This document shows, piece after piece, positions 35,458-47,043 of a DNA stretch of 64,000 nucleotides. Both the position numbers and the translations under genes were made by a program. This DNA comes from Pezizomycotina sp. ARF18 (lineage: Eukaryota > Ascomycota). The notes below the pieces were generated by a model that saw only the letters and a program-made list of their open reading frames with translations, was not told where the DNA came from and did no database searches. The stretch covers positions 62,001 to 126,000 of the forward strand of contig AZLU01000039.1 in assembly GCA_002224055.1 (NCBI GenBank), in the 5' to 3' direction. Position 1 is the stretch's first letter. Each line of letters begins with the position of its first letter.

Positions 35458-36300
35458 ATGTCGAACGCCACCACGCAACCCCGTCTCGCCGGAAAAATCT
35501 GCCTCGTAACAGGTATCTGTCTCCTCGATATCCCCTTCTCTTACGATCAGAAATGTTCTTACTGATAATTTCCCTCTCAACAGGCGCGGCATCCGGCTTC
35601 GGCGCCGCCATATCCCGCCTCTCGCTTCTCACGGCGCGACGGTAATCCTCACGGACCTCAACGAGGAACTCGGCAAATCCGTAACCTCCTCAATACCCAA
35701 CGCACACTTCTCTCCATGGACGTCTCCACCCCGCTCTTCCTGGGACTCCGCTGCATCTTATATCAGCTCCCACTTTAACGGCAAAATCGACGTCCTGGTA
35801 AATAACGCCGGCACATCCTACCGCACAAAGCCCAACCTCGAAACTTCCGAAGAGGAATTCGATAAAGTCGTCGCCGTCAACCTTAAGAGTATATATTTAT
35901 CCTCGCAGACGATAATTCCTTAATGATAAACAGGGAAACGGTGGTGTGTAGTTAACATCGCGAGTATCGGAGCATCGAGGCCGCGTCCGGGTTTGATATG
36001 GTATACGCTACAAAGGCGGCAGTTGTTAATGCGTCGAAGGGTTAGCAGGGGAGTATGGAAGTAAGCAAGTTAGGGTTAATGCTGTTTTGTCCGTTGCTCA
36101 GTGGGACGGGTTTGTTTTCGACGTTCGTGGGGGTGGAGGATACGCCGGAGAATAGGGAGAAGTTTCTGTTTAATGTACCGCTGAAGAGGTTGGCGGAGCC
36201 GGAGGATATAGCGAATGCGTGCTTGTATTATGCGTCTGATGAGAGTAGTTTCGTGACGGGGACGAGTCTTGAGGTCGATGGGGGGAGAGGCATTGCGTGA
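35458..36300 (+). CDS. Short-chain dehydrogenase/reductase (SDR, classical)
   Basis: Exon 1 35458-35512 (MSNATTQPRLAGKICLVTG), intron 35513-35583, exon 2 from 35584. The cofactor motif spans the intron: TG-AASGFG (TGxxxGxG). In order follow HGATVILTDLNEELGK (one frame over), KIDVLVNNAGTSYR (NNAG), NIASIGAS with the catalytic Ser, a WY..ATKAAVVN region with catalytic Tyr/Lys (frame-shifted), NVPLKRLAEPEDIANACLYY and the typical C-terminus FVTGTSLEVDGGRG. An acidic Asp at the end of beta-2 (LTD) suggests NAD(H) preference. Substrate unknown. It lies between a hydratase-like and a CitE-like gene, so a dicarboxylate or hydroxy-acid CoA-linked role is possible but unproven. A second intron with GT near 35888 is likely. 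Four or more frame breaks. Confidence 0.92.
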
Positions 36301-36741
36301 AGAGATTGGGAAGGAAGGTCGGGGAACGTGGCTTTTGAAAGCATATAGAGATTCTAGAAAGATAGATAGACGTGGATGTAATAGATAAACCATGATATAT
36401 TTCAGGCATAGTATAATGGTTCCTTGCCAACTGAGACGTGCCGTCTTGTAAGTTTCGTAGGGACAGATACGAGCGTGCAAAAGTGAGAGCGTGCTTTTCA
36501 CCGGAGCGACAGTTTTTCCGCCCGCCGGGAAAATAATTCTATCGTCCGGGTTAAAACCCTCCCCACCTACAAAGAACACAAACCTTCGACCGTTTCACCT
36601 TTCCAATGCTCAATTCCTTCTCACTACCACGATCACGAACAACTTACACCGTCACAAGACCCTTCAGCCTCCCCAATTCCTCCTCCGCTACCAGTAACCC
36701 ATGACGTAAACCGTTGTCTCGCTTTCCCAACCATTTCCACG

Positions 36742-38850
36742 ATGTCGCTCTCACTCCGAAGCTGCCGCGGCCGCTTGTACCTCGTCAGACACCGTCACAC
36801 CCGCCGCACTTTCGCATCCAGGTCCTCCAAACGGGACAGCAGAAAGGAACCCGATGTTACCGAGGAGGAAGAACCCAGAACCCTCAGTAGGCTCCCGGAG
36901 AGCCAATTCGAAGGCTTAAAGGAAAAGCAATCTTCCGCTCTTCTCCTTCCTTTCCATCCATCACGAAGTTACCACCGGCGCAGGATAGGAGGAAGAGAAC
37001 CTGAGTTACCAGTTCAAGCGGCTTCTGCGTTCGCAAGACGTTAAAGAGGGCGCAAAGGGAAAGCGGGGCGGATTTTCGTTTCTTCCTACCCTTCCGTCTC
37101 GCGGCAGGTGTTAGTGGGGAAGGATAAGCGGGATAACGAGCATAAGGTCGAGCGGCTGCTGCGGTCTTTTTTTTACGGTATGTTCTTTGGGATACGAGTG
37201 GTGTATAACACTTTCGCTTCAGTTCCTTTCTCTTTCTTTTTTTTTCTTTTTTTTTTTTTTTTTTTTATAAAGGAAATAGCTATACCAAGATCGCTAACAT
37301 ACTCTCTTGCTTCCCCCAAGTCCCCGGTTCCAACATGAAATTCCTCTCCAAATGCCACTCCCACAACGCTGACCTCGTCGTCCTCGACCTAGAAACGGCG
37401 TCGAACCGTCCCAAAAGCACACCGCGCGCACGATACTCGCGCAGTACCTCCGCGAGCTCAGCTCCGCCATCGCAGACAAAACAATCCGCCGCAGTAGCAT
37501 CGCTCTCCGCGTCAACGCTCCAAACACAGAAGATCTCCGAAAAGATATCCTGCGCGTTCTAACGTCGTCCGGTGGTACCTTAATTTCTACAGTTGTGATG
37601 CCGAAGGTCACGAGTCAAAGGGACATTCCGAGTTTTATTAGCGTATTGCAGGAGCACGGGAAGACGAGGGGACACTATTATAATAGGTGGCTGAGGGAGT
37701 ATTTGAGGATTATACCGCTGATAGAGTCGCCGAAGGCGCTGCTGAATTTTGAGAAGATCGTTTGCTGCGGCGGCGAAGATGCCTATGAAGGTTGATAAGG
37801 GGTTGACGATGATGATTCTTTTGCGGCGAGGAGATGCCTGCTGCTGTTGTAAGTTTTTTCCCTTCTTTGGCTTTTTACTTTCTCTCTCTCCCTCTCTTTT
37901 ATTTTTCTTTTCCCTTCCCTCTTCCTTCTAGTTTGGTAGGGATGACGAATATTTTGGGATCGAGGAATATGGATGTTTTGCTAACAATGGTGTTGCCTCT
38001 CTCTTTTTTTTCTTTTTGTGTGTTCCTTGTAGTTCGCCGCCGAAGATTTCAGGGCCGCCGGGGTATGCCGTACGTCGAGGGTAACGCGAACTTACATTAC
38101 GCCAGGAGCCAGTTCGTCTTGATGTGCAAGGCGTTCGACATTGAGCCTTTGGATATGGTACAAAACTACCCGATTTTTTTCTTTTCCTACTAAATACTTG
38201 ATTGAGGGGAGGTGGATATTGATAAATTGTGTGGATAGGTCTGCCTCGACTTCCGCGAAAAAGATCAGAAGACATTAAAGGCCGAGTGCAAAGAAGCATA
38301 CGAAATGGGGTTTACAGGAAAGGTACAATACCACCTTCCCCCCCCCCCCCATTCGTTTACTCTTTTCTTTTCTTTTCCTTTTTTTTTCAATAACGTTAAC
38401 GCAATATTACAGCAAGTAATCCACCCCACCCAAATCCCCACCGTAAACTCCCTCTTCGCCCCACTGCCTCCCAAATATCCTTCGCCCAGAAAGTATGGGC
38501 CGCCAAGAAAACATCCAAGGGAAACCGGCGCGGGAGCCGTCGAAGTCGACGGGAAAATGATAGACGAGCCGATGTGGAAGTACGCCAAGCGTACGCTGGA
38601 GAAAGCCTTCCAGGCCGGGTTGATTAAGGAGGCGCCGAGGGAGAAGAGTAAGAGTAAAGAGAGGAAGGAGGTGAGGGTGAAGAGTGATGATCTGGAGAGG
38701 GTGACGAGCGCTATATTGGAGAGGCAGAGGGAGACGTTTAAGAGTAGTTTGAGGAGGGAGAGGGTCGTACGGGCGATGCTGGAGGAGGAGGAGGAGAGGA
38801 AGAAAGGTGAGGAAGGGGAGGGAGGGGAGATAGGGAGGTTAGAGAGATAA
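36742..38850 (+). CDS. CitE/CLYBL-like (HpcH/HpaI family) acyl-CoA lyase, probable citramalyl-CoA lyase
   Basis: MSLSLRSCRGRLYLVRHRHT... is Arg/Ser-rich without acids for about 25 residues, resembling a mitochondrial presequence. NEHKVERLLRSFFY joins across intron 37178-37320 to VPGSNMKFLSKC; then ADLVVLDLE and (one frame over) GVEPSQKHTAR, the metal-binding LED/LEN segment. Later blocks: IALRVNAPN, VVMPKV, IPLIESPKALLNFEKI, FAAEDFRAAGG, ARSQFVLMCKAFDIEPLDM, intron 38158-38238, CLDFREKD, EAYEMGFTGK, intron 38323-38412, QVIHPTQIPTVNSLFAP and GAVEVDGKMIDEPM. These are the diagnostic motifs of CitE-like lyases, which cleave citramalyl- or malyl-CoA to acetyl-CoA plus pyruvate or glyoxylate. A Lys/Arg/Glu tail follows, stop at 38850; a repeat-encoded acidic extension may continue (next entry). 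Intron structure near 37848-38035 unresolved. Confidence 0.88.
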
Positions 38851-38869
38851 TAGAAGATATAGATGATGA

Positions 38870-39187
38870 AGAGGGTATCGAGGATTTGGAAGATTTGGAG
38901 ATATAGAGGATATGGAGGATTTAGAGGATATTGAGGAGTTGGAGGATATAGAGGATTTGGAGGAGTTGGAGGGTATAGAGGATTTAGAGGATACTGAAGA
39001 TATAGAAGAGAGGGAGGAAAGTGAGGATTTAGAGGATATAGATGATATACACGATGTAGAAGGTAAAGAGGATATAGATGACAAGGAGGACAAGGAGGAC
39101 AAGGAGGACAAGGAGGATAAGGAGGATAAGGAGGACAAGGAGGATAAGGAGGATAAGGAGGACAAGGAAGATAGGCAGGAAAAGGGA
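38870..39187 (+). repeat. Minisatellite encoding acidic Glu/Asp/Leu and Asp-Lys-Glu repeats
   Basis: Two tandem families. About 38876-39060 has degenerate 9- and 18-base units like GATATAGAGGATTTGGAG (ED-I/L repeats); 39078-39170 has near-perfect 9-base GACAAGGAG or GATAAGGAG units (DKE repeats, roughly ten). A plus frame through 38912-39220 stays open and encodes an extremely acidic peptide. It could be a frame-shifted C-terminal tail of the CitE-like protein (the preceding frame already ends in EEEEERKKGEEGEGGE) or a coincidental minisatellite in its 3' flank. Confidence 0.75.
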
Positions 39188-39220
39188 GAAAGAGAGGAGA
39201 GGGAGAAGAAGGAGAAGTGA

Positions 39221-40104
39221 TAGAGAGTAGTGTATTTGTAAATGTTAACTATTTCCAGTCGTATGCTCGGAAGTAATATAATTCAAGTTTTTCATAGTCC
39301 CGTGGAAACTAAATAAATGGACGATTTAAAAAAGGAGCTCTGGCATTTAATAAGAGCATCGAAAAACTTGCGAGGTATTACTTAAGACAGCTTGGATACC
39401 TGCTACGGCAAGGATTTGGTGACCAGTACCTTCCATATATTTTAGCATCCGCCGGGTTATTTAGCTTGACCCGAACTTGGATTCCGTTTTGTTTTATCTT
39501 ATGACTTCAATTCCAAATAATCGTCGAGATCTCTGGGAAATCATGAGGCCCGTACGCAATTTGATAGAGCCTAAGAATTTATCAGCATCGAATTGACGAT
39601 TGTTTCTGTGCGTTTTTCATCATCATTTCTATTGTGAAATATATTAAAAGTGTAGGATATAAGTATACTAGAAATTTAGAATGTCTTAATATTACTTTTG
39701 CATTGGTACAAGCCGTATAACTTCTCCAATGCAGGCATTTGTGCCTATTTATAAAGCTCAAGGCTACTTGGGACTAAGAAAATAAAAGAGTGAAATCCAG
39801 GGTCACTTATTTAATTTCGTACTTGTAACTCAAGACGCGTACGGAACGTTCTCCGCCGTCGCATCGGAAATAATTATTAGCACATAACTTCATGTTTTAC
39901 GCCGCGTGAGCTGACGGACGAGAGTTAAATGTTCAACAAGTTTTAGGAGTCTTAGTACAGATGGATTCATATTGCTCCTTGAATATTTCAAACGCAAGAG
40001 AGACGGATATCATTCTACGATTTGTTCCGTGCTAGTAACTAGAAGTATAAGTCGGATGAACTAAACGCATCCGTAGTGCGCTCAATAAGCTATTCCAAAT
40101 TGAT
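39221..40104. other. Convergent spacer
   Basis: Lies between the plus-strand lyase and minus-strand beta-lactamase-like gene. AT-rich; nothing recognised. Confidence 0.5.
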
Positions 40105-41369
40105 TCACACGACCAGCTCCTTATACACCTCCTTCTCAATCTCGACGATGAAATCCACAATAGGCCCTTCCGCAGTCGGCAGCAGCTGAGTGGAGCTGTT
40201 CACCGCAATGCCGCTCTTCCTGTCAACCCACACATGAGGTTCGGCCATACCACCCCAGTTCAGCGAACCGGCCTTCCTCCTCCCAGGGTAGTCTGACATA
40301 TTGATCAAACCGCTGAGACCGTAGTTGACCTTCATACCAGTTCCTGCAATACCAGGCTGCATGAGTGTACCCATAGGGCTGTCCGCGGTCTCTTGGAGCA
40401 TCTTGAGATCGTCGCCTTCGAGTTGCGGCCTGAACATCTCGTCCACGGTCTCCTTCTTGAGGATGCGGGTGCCGTTGATCCCTCGCCGTTGCGGAGAACC
40501 ATTCCGAGAATTTTGGAGTAGTCGTCCGGTGTGCTGAACAGTCCGTGACCACCGTATTCGCCTGTAGCTAGGTCGGAGGCCGAGTATCGATGTCCGCGAG
40601 TCCTCCGGGGACTTGTTCGTCATATCCATCAGCTTCTCTTTATAATTCTCGACGTATTTTTTCCGGGCTGAAAGTCGTGCTCGTCATCCCGAGCGGTTTA
40701 CAGAGGGCTTCCTGGAGGTAGGTTTCCAGGTCCTTCTTCCTGAGGCGGGAGACGAGGAAGCCAGCCCAATCTATGCCAGTGCCGTAGGCCCAGCCGTGGC
40801 CCGGTTCGAAGACAAGTGGAGCGGAGGGAAGTCTTCCGGTTTATATCCGAAGAAGCTCATGTCGGAGCTCAAGCCGTTCGCCTTGCGCCACTTGGCGGCG
40901 GCCGGTTCATGGCAGGGTACGTCAGGCCCGAGGTGTGTGTGAGTAAATGCCGGAGCGTGATCTTGTTGTCGGCGTGTTCTTTAATAACGTTGCCTTCGGC
41001 ATCTACCACGGGGAGCCCCTTGAGCTCAGGGAGGACGTCATCGACGGGGTCGTCGAGCTTCAGAGACCGTCCTCGACGAGTTTCATCGCCAGGACGGTGG
41101 TTATGAGCTTGCCTTCGGAGGCGATCCACATGAGGGTTTGAGGGTGGACTGGTTCGGTGCGGTGAAGGCCTATGGTGCCCTCGGACTTTTCGTAAAGGCG
41201 GTTGCCTATAGTGTAATGTTAGACATGTTGTAGCACATATTATATATGGAGTTGTGCTTACCGTTCTTGTCAGTAACGGTGAGAACAATGCCGGGGGTAA
41301 TCATCTTTGGGCCGGCGGTCGTTATCTCCTGGAGCCTAGCGCGAGAGCGTCCATCTTAAGGCTAGTCAT
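40105..41369 (-). CDS. Class C beta-lactamase-fold serine hydrolase/transesterase
   Basis: ATG 41369 (MTSLKMDAL); after a shift RLQEITTAGPKMITPGIVLT, intron 41261-41206, then NRLYEKSEGTIGLHRTEP. The nucleophile motif S-x-x-K reads LMWIASEGKLITT; next KLDDPVDDVLPELKGLP, ITLRHLLTHTSGLTYP (the LL.HTSG block), later GGHGLFSTPDDYSKIL, GTRILKKETVDEMFRPQL, YGLSGLINM, GSLNWGGMAEPHVWVDRKSG and a C-terminal EIEKEVYKELVV, stop at 40105. The fold covers class C beta-lactamases, fungal LovD-type acyltransferases and EstB esterases. The GMAEPHVW block matches fungal members, which lack the bacterial KTG triad, so esterase or acyltransferase action is likelier than antibiotic hydrolysis. No signal peptide. 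Three or more frame shifts. Confidence 0.92.
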
Positions 41370-43268
41370 GATTGATATATAGGGTTGAATAGAAGGAAAA
41401 TGTGAAGTTTACGGAAGGCTTAGAAAGATAGCTGTAGTGGATAGGATGCAAAGAATTGCTGAAGTTTGAACTGGTGATGATGAAGGAAGGAGAACAGAGG
41501 AAGAGGAGGAATCGAGGGGGTTTATATAAACGTTTTTTGCATGTCCCGTTTAATAATATGCGGGATACTAGATATTATAACTGTTAGCAAATAAAACTAT
41601 AAATTTATAAATGACACCGTGCACATTGGCAGCGGCAATTGCTGTATCCGTAGCTTACAATTTTCTTTTTTCGGGCGAGAGCGATCTACGCAAACCGGAA
41701 GGATCGTTACAATTAGTAAAGAACATTCGCCATGGTGGTTTAAAGCGATTCCGTGCCGTATTTGTCGCATTCGGTTCGTCTGAGCGGGGGTAATGCGGCT
41801 TTAAACCTCGGCTGTAGCGAAAACGCCTATATTGCCTGCTGAAATATCGGCAGCTTCGAGGCAACCCGCCTCTAACGGATCGGATATACGATGATCCAGG
41901 CGGGATTCGGTGAGTAAGCGGAAGGTCCGTCCTCCGGGGCTCTCGGATCCGAATTAGCGGGCGACGTGTCCTGGTCGCTATAAATATTGTTCATGCCACG
42001 GTAGAAAAAGGAGGAGTTGAAATGAAATGTCTCGTTATTTTGCTCAGCGATCCCTAATGAGTGAGACTACACGGGCGGGATATGTGTTAAGAATGGTTAT
42101 ATTCCGGTCGGAGTAGTAGCATCAGAGATATTGCAACGTAAGCAGGATCCATAGGAAACGGGCCCCGGGCAGCTCTTGTTCACTCATTGCCCATAAGATC
42201 CTCCCAGAATCTCTAAATATAAGTTTCGTTATGTTCAAGTTTCTTTGGGGACACTGAAGCAGCATCTGAATAGTCCAGTTTTTAATTTTTGTTTCGATTC
42301 CTTAGCTGATGATCGCGGTGTGTCGTTCGCGGTTTGCTGCAGCTTGCGACAGCCGAGAAAGTTGGAAATGTGGATCCCGCTGTCTTACAGGGCTGTACCA
42401 CCTCAATTTGCCAATGATTCCAAGGGAGGGGTGTCGTGAAATTAGCCGCGGGTTAGCTGATGCTGATACATGTATATACAGCAGGACGGTATAACGCTTT
42501 ATTCATCGTCTGAACTTAGTATTTTAATTAAGAACGGAGGTAATTAAGTTTCTTCAATGTTGTATAAAGGATAGAGATAACTATTTTCCGCATAGAGTGG
42601 AGTCTACGGTTGTGTAGTCCGGAGCTCCAGTCTACACGAAAAATTTGCAAGAGTGAGAATGATACTCGGACGATAGATAGCTCATAGTAACTCGTCGTTC
42701 TTACATTCCTACGAAGGAAAGAGTTAGCTACTGAATGTCCCTCATGGAAATACCAAAATCACAAGCCATGCTACGGTCGTGGTTATTAGATGAGAGAAGT
42801 TTATACCCATTAATTTATCCCTAACTAAGCATAATTTTGCCATGAGATTGCGAAACATCGTTCTGAAGTTGACAGTCTGATCATGATCAAGTTAACCTCT
42901 TATTCGTGAGATATTGAGACGAAATAATTATTCCTAAGAACCAGATAAGTTAACTAGTAACTAATGCCCTAATGGTTTACTCTTATCGTAATTCCCTAAT
43001 AACAATATTATCTCTTCAGATTAATGGAAAAATCTACTTGCGTTGTCATTGATCTGTTGAGACAGAACCTTCGTCGGTTATAATAAGACCTGCTTTATCC
43101 AGATCAGTCCAAAAATGAACCATGATATCAATAGCCGTTAATGATATCCTCTTCTTGACCCTCCTGTGCTGCAGACACGATATATTCTATGTATGTGCAA
43201 TTAACAAATTATATATGGTAGTAATTATAGGCACGTCTACCTTTAAATACATAAGAATATAGCCAGCT
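41370..43268. other. Gene-poor spacer
   Basis: Several plus frames of about 60 codons (41611-41793, 42245-42494) show no recognisable motif. No RNA gene or element identified. Confidence 0.45.
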
Positions 43269-43484
43269 GTGACTGCTATAATACTAATAGCAGGAAGAAT
43301 AGTGAAGTTCTTTATAGAGGGCTTAAAACCTAAGGTTTTGGCCAGATGCAGCGACATCGCGGGTATTTGCATGGCGGTTGTCAAGGAGAACAAGCTTTAT
43401 ACGCCAACATATATATTCCTTGTTCACTTTGAAAATACAAGGTGGGGCCGGGGCGAATTTTTTTTTTTTTACGTTGCACTATGA
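43269..43484 (+). repeat. Short peptide-encoding repeat, family A copy 2 (gene fragment)
   Basis: Plus frame reading TAIILIAGRIVKFFIEGLKP, KVLARCSDIAGICMAVVKEN, KLYTPTYIF. The segment is related to 32731-32835. This copy is the better preserved. It lies 230-450 bases upstream of family B copy 2, and might be a remnant of its 5' end or of another gene; I do not recognise the family. Confidence 0.5.
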
Positions 43485-43715
43485 AATACTAGGAGGGTCT
43501 TCAAGTCAGCTGCTCCTGTGGATACATTACTAAGTAGTTGAAGCCCTTGGTATTCAGATTTCAACTTCATTATATTATAAAACTTCGTCGGCTAACCTTT
43601 CTTACAACAAGGTGCTCGTAGTTTGCAAAAAATAGCCAAGTTACTAAGTAGCTCCACCATAGCTTCGGAAACGGATTATATCAAGAGGTCTCCAAGCAAT
43701 CTATCAGAACCAAAC

Positions 43716-46700
43716 ATGGCACGATTCGCCTCGTCGCTATGCGTCTGTAGTAGCCCAGGCGTCTGCAGTTGCGCCGGCGATCCCAACCTCAATAAATCCA
43801 TAAGAAATAACGACCCCGGCTTACGTAGCAAATCGATTTCTATCTCTCGATCTGAGAACGGGACACTGTTGACACACACCAGCAGCTTAGCGTCGGGAGC
43901 TGCAAATCTGGGGGAAATGCAAATAGAAATCTAGGCGCATATCCATCAGCGGTCCTAGGGTTAATCAGCATGGACGAGATTTTACTACCGCTTCCGATCG
44001 ATAAGTATGAGGTATCTATGGGCACAATAATGGTAGAATTCGAGACGAAAACTCAATATAATAAAAACCTCGAACGACCAATATATTTCCCGTTACGGTC
44101 GGAACTTAAAAAACGAGAAGTTATTTCACGATATTTATCTGCGTAGGGACGGAGAAGAACCACATAAAAATGTATCAAGAGAAATCTCCAAAAGTACTCT
44201 TTACATCTCTTAGACCCGAACTGCTTAATATATTTTTCTTTTTCGCCATCAGAGAACTCCTGCTTCACGAAACTCCAAACAAATTTAAAGCGCTTTATAT
44301 CCGGCGCGACAAGGAAAGACGCCATAGCCAAGACGCGGCTAAGAAAGGACGGAAGGCTGGATTGGAGATTTCCCAGAATGAAGAGAAAAGCTAGGACAAG
44401 CAAGTTTCGCCAATACTTGCCGAGACATAGACAGAAGATAGAATACAAATATATTAAATATCAACGCTTACACCGTTAGATTTACAAGGATGAGCTCGGG
44501 CAGGAAATGTGAGAGCTCAAAAGCTGATGAGAATATGAAATAGACCCACATAAAAGCCCTTCAATGGAAAATCTGCAGCCGGATAGCCAAAAGGCTGGCA
44601 CTGACTTAGACAGTCCGGCGCACATCTCAACTCCATATTCCGCGCTTTGGGATATACCCGCCATCATGAGAGAGTGTCATGATATGCTCGGCCTGGCTTT
44701 GGAGTAGGAGAGATACTTGTCATCTGCGTCATCGATATCTCGGTAGATCGATACGAAGCTATGACTTTTAGAGATTACATGCGCCATAGCTTCAAGCGTA
44801 CCCTCTCTGATTTGGTAAACTGCAACTCTTTTTCTGGAATTGAAGCAACCCAGACAATCTCGGAGACAGAAATTGACCACCTCGGAGATTTGGAAACAAA
44901 ACTGGTCGACTTCATCGTCAAAATTTTTGAAACCTTGGAGTCCACGGCTATAAATTTCAGACCGATCTTCACCTGTTGTTAAGACTAGAGGCGTCGCAAC
45001 CACCAGGGAAATTCTATTCAGGGTTTTCACCTTGAATGAGCTACATGAAGCAGCTTTTCTAGCTCTATGGCGTGATGCTATTGCGGCGCTGTCTCCATCT
45101 GGAAACGGAATTCAGCTTGTCAAACCCGCTTCAAATACCCACGCTGGGTATCCAGCTTTACAACCGACAAAAGATCCGTTACCACTAGATCCTATCGCTC
45201 TCCCATGTCCTACGTTCACTCCCCTAACCGTCAGTGATACGAGAAAAGATAAATATTGCTGGGCATCGATGTTTGAAGCTGCCAAAATCATCTCGAATCC
45301 CGCTTTCGTGCGCAAAGAACTACCGATATACCCCGCCGGCTTAAAGACTGACTTCAAAACGCCGTGCGAGATCTCCGCCGTGAAAAGAGTTGTCCGTTAT
45401 AAGGGTGGGATAATACTTCTTGGGTTCGAAACAGCGCTTATACCGGTCAAAGGTAGCGACGCCACAGATCGCGTGGGCACGTTTCAGCGTTGGCATTTCA
45501 TATGTACACCTAATAAACAGGTTACTTGTGCAACTGCGGACGTATTCAGGGATTTCAGTCTCAATTTGAAGATGCTTGAAGACGTACCGGGCATCGCAAT
45601 TGTCAGTTTTAGCGCAATGCTGTCATGCTCTCGGCTTAACTCAATAAGTAAACTGGCGGGATGGAGCAGATTAAACCCGGTAGAATCACACCAATACACC
45701 GTCAATCATTCTCTGGACATCGTGATGCAGCTGCGCGCGCCGGTGATCTTTAGTGTTGGAGGGAACTATGGCCAAACGATGGCTAATTTGCCGGCAAGAG
45801 TTGCATTCACGCGCAAAGAACCCATACGCAGATTCTTAACCAGGCCTCTAGGAAATTTTCATTCTGTATGAAGATGAAAATAAACAATCGTGGCTTGTCC
45901 GTGACATATACTCGCTTCTTAATGGTGTCCAACTCTACCTCAAGATCAACGAATACGTGCTTGACAAGAAACCTTCATATAGTATCACTACAGAATGTTG
46001 CCAGCTGCCTATCCCAAGACCAGTGGCATCAAATCCTCAAAGCGCACTCATCCCAAATGATAGCCATTCAAAAGCAAATGGAGAACTTTCGATTACGACG
46101 CATGATATAATTGAGGACATCTGGTTTAGCATAATCGAGGGAGAAGAGATATACAGAAATCCCGCTTCACAAGAGCTCCTACACTCTGGTATAAGCTCAA
46201 GAGGCGTTGAGCTCTACGATCTCGCCGGAGGAACGGAATTACGGCTGAAGAAAGTGCCAATCCGAGGTTCTATGCACGCTTGGACTCACCTGGCGTCTTT
46301 TATACCCGTGATATTTTGCTACGGGATAGGTGACTGATACGACCGAGATCGCCATCAGAGAGGGACGTCTGTGGGGGTAAAGGACCGCATCCGAGAGGCG
46401 TTCTTACTTGTCTGACAGAGGATCCGCAGGAAGCCTGCAAAATCTCAGACCAGCATTTGGATCCGTTCGAAAATACCTGGAAATTCTGGGGCTGCTTTGA
46501 GTGGAATTTTCATGAAAACCCTTTTGGCCCGTGTTCCCACGTTGACGCGGAGGAACCGCGCTGGACCTGCTGGAGTAGCGAAAGATTTCAGGACATCAGC
46601 AAGACTTCTGGTGCCGCCGGTGTGGTAACATCTACCGCGAAAAAGCTAGACAATATCACGATGATACGAGCAGATGGGAATCCAGCGACTCAAGTGTTAC

Positions 46701-46759
46701 CTAAAACGGTGATTATACCACCTACCAGTGCTGTTCGTTTTGAAGCACAAGGTAGATGA
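43716..46759 (+). CDS. Family B large uncharacterised fungal protein (copy 2, near full length)
   Basis: Paralogue of the gene at 1-1228. Ordered blocks over several frames: a Cys/Ser-rich start (CVCSSPGVCSCAG), LGLISMDEILLPLPIDKYE then GTIMVEFETKTQ (44000-44060), LWDIPAIMRECHDMLGLALE, an intervening less clear stretch, YCWASMFEAAKII, EISAVKRVVRYKGGIILLGF, RWHFICTP, ILYEDENKQSWLVRDIYSLL (cf. IVYDENRKS in copy 1), VELYDLAGGTELRLKKVPI, AWTHLASFIPVIFCYGIGD, GKGPHPRGVLTCLTEDPQEA and NTWKFWGCFEWNFHENPFGP, stop at 46759. This is the order I remember for a Pezizomycotina-wide family of about 900-1000 residues; its function is unknown. The hydrophobic blocks are too short or amphipathic to call membrane helices firmly. 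The start is uncertain; 43716 is the first ATG of the upstream frame. Many frame breaks; may be a pseudogene. Confidence 0.62.
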
Positions 46760-47043
46760 GAATGCTATGTTTGGTTATTGGATGGATATTGCCTTTAGGA
46801 CGTAAATAAATCAACCTGAGAGTTTCTTCAGCGCATCTGACCCAAGTGACTATAGACCCTGCTATTTTCTTTACCCCATCGTTTGTTATATAAGCACAAG
46901 CCTGCTTTATGAGCTGAAAGCCTGCTATGTAAGCCGAGAAGAGCTATAAAAATGCATTTTAGTCTTAGATTATCTCAGTCTTGGAGGCATTATAATGACT
47001 AGTCTTTCAGCTAACAACTAACGCGACGTCATCATGTATACTT

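Noticed and set aside
38839-39165. Minus-strand Ser-Leu-Ser repeat frame
   Set aside because: Complement of the acidic minisatellite; no independent support.
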